Of a stretch of 64,000 nucleotides of DNA, positions 47,882-55,499 are shown one piece after another (positions within the stretch are counted from its first letter, which is position 1; every line of letters starts with the position of its first letter). Origin of the DNA: Streptomyces nigrescens. Lineage in GTDB: Bacteria > Actinomycetota > Actinomycetes > Streptomycetales > Streptomycetaceae. The notes beneath the pieces were generated by a model. The model did no database searches and was not told the DNA's origin. It saw only the letters and a program-made list of their open reading frames with translations. Both the position numbers and the translations under genes were made by a program. The stretch is taken from contig AP026073.1 of the NCBI GenBank assembly GCA_024349765.1, positions 1,612,001 to 1,676,000 of the forward strand, in the 5' to 3' direction.

Positions 47882-49012
47882 ATGGAACTCGCATTCATTC
47901 CCAGCCCGTCGGTCGGCGTCGTACACCTCGGCCCGATCCCGCTGCGCGGCTACGCGTTCTGCATCATCATCGGCGTCTTCGTGGGCGTCTGGCTCGGCAA
48001 CAAGCGCTGGGTCCAGCGCGGCGGCCGCTCCGGCACGGTCGCGGACATCGCCGTGTGGGCCGTGCCCTTCGGGCTGGTCGGCGGCCGCCTCTACCACGTC
48101 ATCACGACGTACGAGCCGTACTTCGGCAAGGACGGGCACCCGCTCAACGCCTTCAAGGTGTGGGAGGGCGGCCTGGGCATCTGGGGTGCGGTGGCGCTCG
48201 GCGCGGTCGGTGCCTGGATCGGCTGCCGCCGCCGCGGCATCCCGCTGCCGGCCTACGCCGACGCGCTGGCGCCGGGCCTGGCGCTGGGCCAGGCGATCGG
48301 CCGCTGGGGCAACTGGTTCAACCAGGAGCTCTACGGCAAGCCCACCGACGTCCCCTGGGCGCTGAAGATCAGTTCCGACCCGGCCATCGGACGCGTCGGC
48401 GGCACGTACCACCCGACCTTCCTCTACGAGTGCCTGTGGTGCATCGGCGTCGCGGCGCTGGTGATCTGGGCCGACAAGCGCTTCCGGCTCGGCCACGGAC
48501 GGGCCTTCGCGCTGTACGTCGCCGCCTACTGCGCGGGCCGCGCCTGGATCGAGTACATGCGGGTCGACGAGGCGCACCACATCCTGGGCCTGCGGCTGAA
48601 CGTCTGGACCGCGCTGATCGTCTTCGTCCTGGCCGTCGTCTACTTCGTGGTCTCCGCCAAGAAGGTGCCCGGCCGCGAAGAGGTCGTCGAGCCCGGTGCG
48701 CTGGAGGAGCGCGCGGCCGCGGAGGCCGCCGCGGCCGGCAAGGACGGCGGGGAGGGCGAGCCCACCGACGGCGCCTCCGCGGAAGCCGAGGACGGGGGCC
48801 GGGACAAGGTCTCGGTCGACAAGCCCGCCGCGAAGGCCGACAAGCCCGCCGCGAAGACGGAGAAGCCCGCAGGCAAGACGGAAAAGACCGAGCAGGCGGA
48901 AAAGGCGGAGCAGGCGGACCCGGCGCGGGACGGGAAGCCGGAGGCGGCGGCCGCCGACGAGCCGGTTGCTGACGCGCCGGCCGCCGAGGCCGCGGACAGC
49001 AAGAAGTCGTGA
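47882..49012 (+). CDS. lgt: Prolipoprotein diacylglyceryl transferase
   Basis: Membrane enzyme that attaches diacylglycerol to the lipobox cysteine of prolipoproteins, the step before LspA. Seven hydrophobic segments lie in the first 265 residues. The Lgt signature GQAIGRWGNWFNQELYG and the C-terminal RAWIEYMRVDEAH are intact. A further 110 residues are an Ala/Lys/Glu/Asp-rich tail with repeated DKPAAK/EKPAGK units, probably flexible and cytoplasmic. The ATG is at 47882. It ends in a perfect 15-bp terminator. Confidence 0.95.
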   Translation: MELAFIPSPSVGVVHLGPIPLRGYAFCIIIGVFVGVWLGNKRWVQRGGRSGTVADIAVWAVPFGLVGGRLYHVITTYEPYFGKDGHPLNAFKVWEGGLGIWGAVALGAVGAWIGCRRRGIPLPAYADALAPGLALGQAIGRWGNWFNQELYGKPTDVPWALKISSDPAIGRVGGTYHPTFLYECLWCIGVAALVIWADKRFRLGHGRAFALYVAAYCAGRAWIEYMRVDEAHHILGLRLNVWTALIVFVLAVVYFVVSAKKVPGREEVVEPGALEERAAAEAAAAGKDGGEGEPTDGASAEAEDGGRDKVSVDKPAAKADKPAAKTEKPAGKTEKTEQAEKAEQADPARDGKPEAAAADEPVADAPAAEAADSKKS

Positions 49013-49041
49013 GGATCGGGATCTGACCTTTTTCGAGGCCT

Positions 49042-49076
49042 GAGGCGGCCCGGGACCCGGTGTCCCGGGCCGCCTC
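49042..49076. terminator. Terminator between lgt and the CitE-like gene
   Basis: GAGGCGGCCCGGGAC (49042-49056) and GTCCCGGGCCGCCTC (49062-49076) form a perfect 15-bp stem with a 5-base loop. It overlaps the last stop codon of the convergent operon. Confidence 0.85.
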
Positions 49077-50133
49077 ATTGTCTGCGCTCGGCCAGCGACA
49101 GCACCCGCCGGGCGCCGGCCACCACGGCCGCGTCCACGAACCGCCCGTCCGCCAGCACCTGGGCCCCGCCGTCCGCGGCGGCCGCCCGGACGATCTCCGC
49201 CGCCGCCTCGATCTCCTCCGGCGAGGGGAGGTGGGCCGCTTCGATGACCGGCAGCTGGCGCGGGTGGATCGCCGCCCGGCCCAGGAACCCCATCGCCCGG
49301 CCCTGGGCGCAGGACCGGGCCAGGCCCTCCAGGTCGTGCACGTCCGGGTAGACCGACTGCGGCGGCGGTGCCAGCCCGGCCGCCCGGGCCGCGACCACGG
49401 CCCGGCTGCGCGGCCACGCCAGCCCCGCCTCGTCCCGTACCCCCAGCTCCGCCGCCAGGTCGGCCTCGCCGAGCGCGATCCCGCGCAGCGCCGGGTGGGC
49501 GGTGGCGATGACGAAGGCGTGCTCGATGCCGAGGGCGGACTCCAGCAGGGCGTAGAGCGCCGGGGTGGCGGGCAGCGCGCGGGTGGCCGGGCCGGCCGCG
49601 GGGGCGAGGGTGGCGGTGGCCGTGCCGGGGCCGGGCCGGGCGGTGCGGGGGCCGCGGGCGGTGCGTCCGGCGGCGAGCCGGCCGGTGAGGGCGGGCGCGG
49701 CCAGCGGTGTGGCGACCGGTTCCGCGAACCGTCCGCCGGCCGGCCCGCCGAGCGGCCCGGCGGCCGTCGTGGCCCAGCCCGCGGCCCGGCGGATGTCGGC
49801 CGGCCCCTGCACCTTGGGCAGCCGCAGCCCGGCCAGCCCCGGCAGCGCGGCGAGGGTGCGGATCTCGTGCTCGGCGAGCGGACCGTCCAGCGCGTTGACG
49901 CGGACGTGCACCGGCACCGGGCCCGGCGCCGGGTCGCTCAGCAGCTCGGCGGTGGCCCGCAGCGCGTACTCCTTGCGGTCCGGGGCGACCGCGTCCTCCA
50001 GGTCGAGGACCACCACGTCGGCCCCGCAGCCGAGCGCCTTGGCGACCGGCCCGGGCCGGTCGCCGGGCACATAGAGCCAGGTCAGCGGCGTCGCGACGGG
50101 GGATTCCTGGGGCATCGGCGGGGCCTTGGTCAC
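49075..50133 (-). CDS. CitE-like (HpcH/HpaI aldolase/citrate lyase) protein
   Basis: The 352-residue TIM-barrel protein is of the CitE type. Landmarks are WLYVPGDRPGPVAKAL, VVVLDLEDAVAPDRKE, HVRVNALDG, LRLPKVQGP and a metal-binding LGEADLAAELG. It probably cleaves or forms a carbon-carbon bond on an acyl-CoA thioester, which fits the CoA-transferase just upstream in the operon. Unusually, about 55 Ala/Gly/Pro/Arg/Thr residues are inserted between the PKV strand and the ALLESALG segment. The GTG at 50133 overlaps the CoA-transferase stop. It is the last gene of the six-gene operon. Confidence 0.8.
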   Translation of the reverse strand: MTKAPPMPQESPVATPLTWLYVPGDRPGPVAKALGCGADVVVLDLEDAVAPDRKEYALRATAELLSDPAPGPVPVHVRVNALDGPLAEHEIRTLAALPGLAGLRLPKVQGPADIRRAAGWATTAAGPLGGPAGGRFAEPVATPLAAPALTGRLAAGRTARGPRTARPGPGTATATLAPAAGPATRALPATPALYALLESALGIEHAFVIATAHPALRGIALGEADLAAELGVRDEAGLAWPRSRAVVAARAAGLAPPPQSVYPDVHDLEGLARSCAQGRAMGFLGRAAIHPRQLPVIEAAHLPSPEEIEAAAEIVRAAAADGGAQVLADGRFVDAAVVAGARRVLSLAERRQ

Positions 50134-51380
50134 AGCGCGCCCGCCTCCCGCAGTCCGGTGATCTCCCCTTCGTCCAGGCCGAGGGCGGCCAGTACCTCGT
50201 CGGTGTCCGCGCCGTGCGGGCGGCCGGCCCACCGGATGGCGCCCGGGGTTTCGGACAGCCGGAAGAGGACGTTCTGCATCCGCAGGGGGCCGAGCTCGTC
50301 GTCCGGGACCTCGGTGATCGAGCCCAGCGCCGCGTACTGCGGGTCCGCCAGCACGTCCCGGACGTCGTAGACGGGCGCGATCGCCGCCTCGGCCAGTTCG
50401 AAGGCGGCCAGCACCTCGGCCCGGTCGTGCCGGGCGATCCAGTCGCCGACCGCCGCGTCCAGCTCGTCGGCGTGCCGGGCCCGGCCGGCGCCGGTCGCGA
50501 ACCACGGCTCGTCGATCACCTCCGGCCGGCCGACCAGCCGCATCACCCGCTCCGCGACCGACTCGGCGGAGGTGGAGACCGCGACCCAGGAGCCGTCGGC
50601 GGTGCGGTAGGTGTTGCGCGGGGCGACGTTGGCGGAGCGGTTGCCGGTCCGCGGCTGGACGTGGCCGAGCTGGTCGTACCAGAGCGGGTGCGGGCCGAGG
50701 ACGGTCAGCAGCGGTTCGATCAGTGCCAGGTCGATGACCTGGCCGCGGCCGGTGGCCTCCCGCCCGCGCAGCGCGGCCATCACGGCGTACGACGCGGTGA
50801 GCGCCGCGATGCCGTCGGCGAGGCCGAACGGCGGCAGGGTCGGCGGCCCGTCCGGCTCGCCGGTGATCGCCGCGAAGCCGCTCATCGCCTCGGCGAGGGT
50901 GCCGAACCCGGCCCGCCGGGCGTACGGGCCGAACTGCCCGAAGCCGGTGACCCGGGCCAGCACCAGCCGCGGGTTGACCGCGGACAGCTCGGCCCAGCCC
51001 AGCCCCCATTTCTCCAGGGTTCCGGGCCGGAAGTTCTCGATGACCACGTCCGCCCCGGCGGCCAGCCGCAGCAGCACCTCCCGGCCGTCCGGATGGGACA
51101 GGTCGAGCGTCATGGTCCTCTTGTTGCGGCCCAGCAGCTTCCACCACAGCCCGACGCCGTCCTTGGCGGGTCCGTGCCCGCGCGCGGGATCGGGCCGGTG
51201 CGGATGCTCGACCTTGATCACCTCGGCGCCGAAGTCGCCGAGCAGGGTGGCGGCGAGCGGGCCGGCGAACAGCGTGGCGAGGTCGAGCACCCGCAGCCCG
51301 TCGAGCGGGCCGGGGGAGGGCGCGGCGTCCGGGCCGGCGGCAGCGGGCCGGGACATCCCGGACAGGGACGGGTCGGTCAT
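50130..51380 (-). CDS. CaiB/BaiF class III CoA-transferase
   Basis: The 416-residue protein moves CoA between carboxylic acids. It begins with the standard DGLRVLDLATLFAGPLAATLLGDFGAEVIKVEHP segment (residues 27-60; quoted in part), contains GRNKRTMTLDL and VVIENFRPGTLEKWGLG. The catalytic aspartate is expected in PPFGLADG near residue 189. The donor and acceptor acids are unknown. ATG at 51380 overlaps the stop of the preceding ADP-ribosylglycohydrolase-like gene, and its stop overlaps the CitE-like gene. Confidence 0.9.
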   Translation of the reverse strand: MTDPSLSGMSRPAAAGPDAAPSPGPLDGLRVLDLATLFAGPLAATLLGDFGAEVIKVEHPHRPDPARGHGPAKDGVGLWWKLLGRNKRTMTLDLSHPDGREVLLRLAAGADVVIENFRPGTLEKWGLGWAELSAVNPRLVLARVTGFGQFGPYARRAGFGTLAEAMSGFAAITGEPDGPPTLPPFGLADGIAALTASYAVMAALRGREATGRGQVIDLALIEPLLTVLGPHPLWYDQLGHVQPRTGNRSANVAPRNTYRTADGSWVAVSTSAESVAERVMRLVGRPEVIDEPWFATGAGRARHADELDAAVGDWIARHDRAEVLAAFELAEAAIAPVYDVRDVLADPQYAALGSITEVPDDELGPLRMQNVLFRLSETPGAIRWAGRPHGADTDEVLAALGLDEGEITGLREAGAL

Positions 51381-52891
51381 GGTGCGGTGACCTCCGGTCG
51401 GTCGGGCAAGGGGGCGACTCGGTCCGGGGGGACGACGAGCGCGGCGGTGCGGTGGGCGAGGGCGTCGAAGCCGATGCCGTCCAGCCCGCCGACGCTCGTG
51501 GCGAGCCGGTTGCGCAGCGGCGCGGTCCAGTGGCCGGGCAGCGCGTCCGGCGCGCCGGCGAGCAGCCCGGTCAGCGAACCCGCGGTCGCCCCGTTGGAGT
51601 CGGTGTCCCAGCCGCCGGACACCACCCGGCAGACCGAACCGGCGAAGTCGCCGTCGGCATGGGTCAGCGCCGCGGCCAGCAGCGCGGCGTTCGGCACCGC
51701 GTGCACCCAGTGGTGGTGGCCGTAGGCGGTGTGCAACTGGTCGGCGACGGCGGCGAATCCGGCCGGTGTGCGGTCCGGCGCCTCGCAGGCCAGGGCGATG
51801 CCGCGGCGGACCGCCCGGGCCAGCCGGGACCGGGGCGGTACCACCGCGAGCCCGGCCCGCAGCGCGCCGTGCACATCGGTGCCTCCCTCACCCCCGGCTT
51901 CGCTCGAGCGGGGGGACCCCCCTCCGGCCGCGGCCAGTGCGGCGGCCGTGAACATCGCCGCGTAGACGCCGTTGGCGGTGTGGCTGAGCGTGGCGTCCCG
52001 CCAGGCCAGCGCCGCGGCCGCGGCCGGGTCGCCGGGCCGGGTCCAGCCGAAGACGTCCGCCCGGATCTGCGCGCCGATCCACTCCCGGAACGGGTTGCGG
52101 TGGCGCGCGGTGTGCGGCGGCTCGATGCCGTCCAGCAGGTTGCGGTACGCGATCCGCTCCGCGGTGAAGGTCCGCCCGGCCGGCAGCTCGTCCAGCCACA
52201 ACCGGGCCACGTCGGCGGCGGTGAAGTCCGGCCCGTGCCGTTCGAGCAGCAGCAGGTTCAGCAGCGGGTAGTTGAGGTCGTCGTCCTCGGGCATCCCGTC
52301 GATGCTCCCGGCGAGCGAGGTGGCGCGGCTGCGGCGGTTCCACGGGTACCGCGCGGCCACCGCCGGATCGAGCCCCTCGTCGGTGAAGTACGAGGTCAGC
52401 GGCCAGTTCCCGGTCGCGCGGGCGAGCGCCCGGATACCGTCCAGCGGCAGCTTCTCCACGGGCTTGCCGAGCAGGCAGCCGGCCGCCCGCCCGAGCCAGG
52501 CGGCCTCCAGCCGGGCGGCGGCCGGCCCACCGGGGCCCGCGCCGGTCCGTGCCAACGGCCATGACGGACAAGCCGCCTGAATGGCTGTCAGATCCGTCGG
52601 CTCGTCAACCGCCAACGGGCTGGGCAGTGCGGCCAGTTCGTCGAGCAGGGCGGTCGCGGTGGCGCGCAGTTCCGGGTCCGCGGGGCGGTCCGAGGCGCCC
52701 GCCCGCTCCGGTGCCGGCGTCCCGCCCGCCGCCTGCCAGCGCCGCGCGATCCGGGCCACCGCGGCGGCGTCCCGGCCGTCCTCCGCCGCCTGCCGCAGCT
52801 CGTGCCCGAGCAGGTCCTCGGGCTGCACCCAGGTCAGCCGGAGCGGTGCGGCCGGGGCGGGCCGGGCGGCGGCCGGCGCCTTGGCCGTCAC
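51377..52891 (-). CDS. ADP-ribosylglycohydrolase-family protein, divergent (ARH-1)
   Basis: The 504-residue protein has an N-terminal extension of about 125 residues (LTWVQPEDLLGHELRQAAED) and then an ADP-ribosylglycohydrolase-type fold. In place of the usual TDDT metal motif it has MPEDDDLNY (200-208), and in place of the C-terminal GRDxD it has SGGWDTDSNGATAG (425-438). Three or more Asp/Glu are kept, so metal binding is plausible, but substrate may differ. A GC-palindromic insertion encodes residues about 322-338. GTG at 52891 overlaps the ARH-2 stop. Confidence 0.75.
   Translation of the reverse strand: MTAKAPAAARPAPAAPLRLTWVQPEDLLGHELRQAAEDGRDAAAVARIARRWQAAGGTPAPERAGASDRPADPELRATATALLDELAALPSPLAVDEPTDLTAIQAACPSWPLARTGAGPGGPAAARLEAAWLGRAAGCLLGKPVEKLPLDGIRALARATGNWPLTSYFTDEGLDPAVAARYPWNRRSRATSLAGSIDGMPEDDDLNYPLLNLLLLERHGPDFTAADVARLWLDELPAGRTFTAERIAYRNLLDGIEPPHTARHRNPFREWIGAQIRADVFGWTRPGDPAAAAALAWRDATLSHTANGVYAAMFTAAALAAAGGGSPRSSEAGGEGGTDVHGALRAGLAVVPPRSRLARAVRRGIALACEAPDRTPAGFAAVADQLHTAYGHHHWVHAVPNAALLAAALTHADGDFAGSVCRVVSGGWDTDSNGATAGSLTGLLAGAPDALPGHWTAPLRNRLATSVGGLDGIGFDALAHRTAALVVPPDRVAPLPDRPEVTAP
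51881..51925. repeat. GC-rich interspersed element inserted in-frame in ARH-1
   Basis: The minus strand reads GGTCCCCCCGCTCGAGCG followed by AAGCCGGGGGTGAGGGAGG. It encodes GGGSPRSSEAGGEGG-type residues in a loop of ARH-1. From memory, near-identical strings recur between and within genes in Streptomyces genomes. Confidence 0.5.
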
Positions 52892-54201
52892 CGTGCGCCC
52901 GCCTCCGCCAGGGCCGGGATGGCCGAGATCGCGGTGAACGCCTGCTCGTGGGTGCGGGCCCGGGCCCGGTCGCGGGTGAAGATCTCGCGGGCGACGGTCG
53001 CCAGCGCCGCGCCGGGGGCCTGCAGATCGAGGCGGCTGGCGCGGGCGACCTCGGCGCTCCACTCCTCGGGCACCGCCGAGGCGCCGCGCAGCGCACCGGC
53101 CAGCGCGCCGCTCATCGTGGCGATCGAGTCGCAGTCCCGGCCGTAGTTGACCGAGCCCAGCACGGTGGACCGGAAGTCGCCGCCGCCGACCAGCAACATG
53201 CCCAGTGCGATGGGGAGTTCCTCGATCGCGTGCAGCCGGGAGGGGCGGCGGGCGCCGAGCGAGGGGTTGCGGTAGTCCGGGCCGACGGTGTCGAACGGGG
53301 CGACCGCGGCCCGCAGCGGGGCCAGCGCCGACTCGTGGTCGCGCAGCGGTGCGGCCGCCTCGCAGACCGCCTCGATCGCGGCGCGGGTGCCGTCCTTCGC
53401 CAGCCGCAGGGCCTGCACGACGACCGAGGACGGGGTGGCGTCGGGCATGAACGCGGCGGCCACCGCCGCGGCGAACACCCCGGCCGCCTCCCGCCCGTAG
53501 GAGGACTGGTGCGCACCGGCGATGTCCAGCGCCTCGGCGTAGGCCCGGTCCGGATTACCGGCGTTGACCACGCCGACCGGCGCCATGTACATCGCCGCAC
53601 CGCAGTTGACGATGTTTCCGACGCCCGCCTCGCGCGGATCGGCGTGCCCGTAGTGCAGCCGGGCCACGATCCACTTCTCGGCGAGGAAGATCCGCTGCAG
53701 CGGCAGCGCCTCGGCCTCCAGCTCCGGGATCCAGCGCGGGGTGCCGATCAGGTCCGGGACGAGGTGGTCGGCGACGTCGTAGGCGTCGAGGTGGTCGCGC
53801 ACCGACTCGTAGACCCGGACCAGCGCATGGGTCATCAGGGTGTCGTCGGTGACGTGGCCGTTGCCCTTGTGGTAAGGCGCGAGGGGGCGGGCGGTGCGCC
53901 AGTCGTCGTGGAACGGGCCGACGATGCCGGTGACCCGGCCGCCGTACCGTTTGACGATCTCCTCCGGCGTCCGGCCCTCGACCGGACCACCGAGCGCATC
54001 ACCGACCGCGGCCCCCACCAGAGCGCCGATCGCCCGGTCCTCCAGGGAGGGGGCATCGGGCCTGACCGGCGGGGCGACCGGGGCGGCCGGTGTGGGCGGG
54101 GCGGACGCGACGGGGGTGACGGGCAGGATCTGGGTGTCCCCGACGCCGAGGACATCGGGCGCGCCCGGTGCCTTTGGTGCGGTGTCGCTGGTGTACGTCA
54201 T
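52888..54201 (-). CDS. ADP-ribosylglycohydrolase, canonical motifs (ARH-2)
   Basis: The 437-residue protein has a Pro/Ala-rich N-terminus of about 55 residues and then a complete DraG/ARH domain: GAAVGDALGGPVEG (64-76), metal motif VTDDTLM (117-123) and NYGRDCDSIATMSGAL (352-367) with the second metal-binding aspartates. Such enzymes remove ADP-ribose from proteins, nucleic acids or small molecules. The ATG at 54201 overlaps the ARH-3 stop, and its stop overlaps ARH-1. The natural substrate is unknown. Confidence 0.9.
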   Translation of the reverse strand: MTYTSDTAPKAPGAPDVLGVGDTQILPVTPVASAPPTPAAPVAPPVRPDAPSLEDRAIGALVGAAVGDALGGPVEGRTPEEIVKRYGGRVTGIVGPFHDDWRTARPLAPYHKGNGHVTDDTLMTHALVRVYESVRDHLDAYDVADHLVPDLIGTPRWIPELEAEALPLQRIFLAEKWIVARLHYGHADPREAGVGNIVNCGAAMYMAPVGVVNAGNPDRAYAEALDIAGAHQSSYGREAAGVFAAAVAAAFMPDATPSSVVVQALRLAKDGTRAAIEAVCEAAAPLRDHESALAPLRAAVAPFDTVGPDYRNPSLGARRPSRLHAIEELPIALGMLLVGGGDFRSTVLGSVNYGRDCDSIATMSGALAGALRGASAVPEEWSAEVARASRLDLQAPGAALATVAREIFTRDRARARTHEQAFTAISAIPALAEAGAR

Positions 54202-55499
54202 GTGCGGACGAGTCCTTCCACGAGGGGGGCGGGGGAGGGGGAGGGGTCCGGAGCGGCCTCCGGGGCGGCTCCGGGCGGGGCTGCGGGGCCGGTGCCCGCG
54301 GGGTCTTCCGGGGCGGTCAGCTCCGCCCGGGCCAGCGCGCCGGCCAGTTCGACGAGGTCGGTGCCGGCCAGCCGGGGCAGTGCGCAGCCGGACAGCACCC
54401 GGCAGGCGTCGCGCCAGGTGCGGGGCAGTCCGGGGGCACCGCCGAGCGCGCCGGTCAGCGCCCCGGCGAGGGCGGGCGCGGAGTCGGCGACCCGGGAGAG
54501 GCAGGCGGCGGCCGGCACGGCCTCGGCGACCTGCCCGTCGGTCGCGAGGGCCAGGGCCAGGGCCACCGGCACGGTCTCGGCGGCGGCGATGCCGTAGCTG
54601 TAGACGTGGTCGACGATCTCGTGCTCCAGCACCGGCACCAGGGCGAACGCGGTGCCGGGGCGGCCGGGCCGGTCGGCGGCGTGGGTCCGGGCGAGGTGGA
54701 CCGCGTGCAGGGCGTTGCGGCGGATCTCGGTGCCGTCGGGCAGCTGGGCCAGCGCGGTGTCGACCGCGGCGGACGCCGGGGCGCCGCCGAGCGCGGCGGC
54801 CACCGCGGCGGCCATCGCCCGGGCCCCGTGCACCCCGTCGCCGTCCTGGGTGTAGCGCGCGTCGTACTCGGCCAGGTCCGCCGCCGCGGCCGGGTCGCCC
54901 GGGTGCACCACGGCCAGGACGGCGGCCCGGACGCACGCCGCGTCGTCGAAGAAGTGCGGGTTGTCGTGGCCGGTGGCGGGCGGCCGCAGCCCGGCGGCGA
55001 GGTTGCCGAGCCCGGCGCGTACGGAGATCCGGGCGCGCAGCGGCAGGACGGCGGACTCCACCTCGGGGGCCCGGTCGGCGGCCGCGGCGACCTCGCTCGC
55101 CAGTGCGTTCCAGGCGAGGTCGAGGGCGGCCCGCATCCGGCGGCTCCGGCCCAGGTCGCTGAGCAGCGCCCCGGCCGCGGTCAGCACGGACCCGGCGGTG
55201 AAGGCCGCCCACTCGGCGTCGTCGGACGGGCCCAGCCGCAGCGGCTCGGGCGGCTGGTTCAGGGCGATCGGCACCGGCAGGGTGGTGGTGGCGTTCTGCT
55301 CCGCGAAGGTGTCCAGCTCGCGGGTGAGCCGCCGGGTCCACTCCGGCATCCGCGCCGCCCGGTGCCGGGCCGCGGGCCACCCGGCGGCGTCCCCCGCGGC
55401 CAGCCCGAGCAGCAGCCCCTCGATCCGGCCGTGCGCGGCGTCCACGGGCCCGCCGGCGCCCGTCCCGCCACCCACCCGGCCGCTCATCCCGTGGCTCAT
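54198..55499 (-). CDS. ADP-ribosylglycohydrolase-family protein, probably degenerate (ARH-3)
   Basis: The 433-residue protein has the ARH fold start EGLLLGLAAGDAAGWP (27-42), but the metal motif reads PSDDAEW (91-97) and the second motif reads LSRVADSAPALAGALTGALGG in part (334-354), losing the first aspartate of GRDxD. One acidic pair is kept, so hydrolase activity is doubtful and a regulatory or partner role is possible. The ATG at 55499 overlaps the ARH-4 stop. The C-terminal 40 residues are Pro/Ala-rich. Confidence 0.75.
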   Translation of the reverse strand: MSHGMSGRVGGGTGAGGPVDAAHGRIEGLLLGLAAGDAAGWPAARHRAARMPEWTRRLTRELDTFAEQNATTTLPVPIALNQPPEPLRLGPSDDAEWAAFTAGSVLTAAGALLSDLGRSRRMRAALDLAWNALASEVAAAADRAPEVESAVLPLRARISVRAGLGNLAAGLRPPATGHDNPHFFDDAACVRAAVLAVVHPGDPAAAADLAEYDARYTQDGDGVHGARAMAAAVAAALGGAPASAAVDTALAQLPDGTEIRRNALHAVHLARTHAADRPGRPGTAFALVPVLEHEIVDHVYSYGIAAAETVPVALALALATDGQVAEAVPAAACLSRVADSAPALAGALTGALGGAPGLPRTWRDACRVLSGCALPRLAGTDLVELAGALARAELTAPEDPAGTGPAAPPGAAPEAAPDPSPSPAPLVEGLVRT

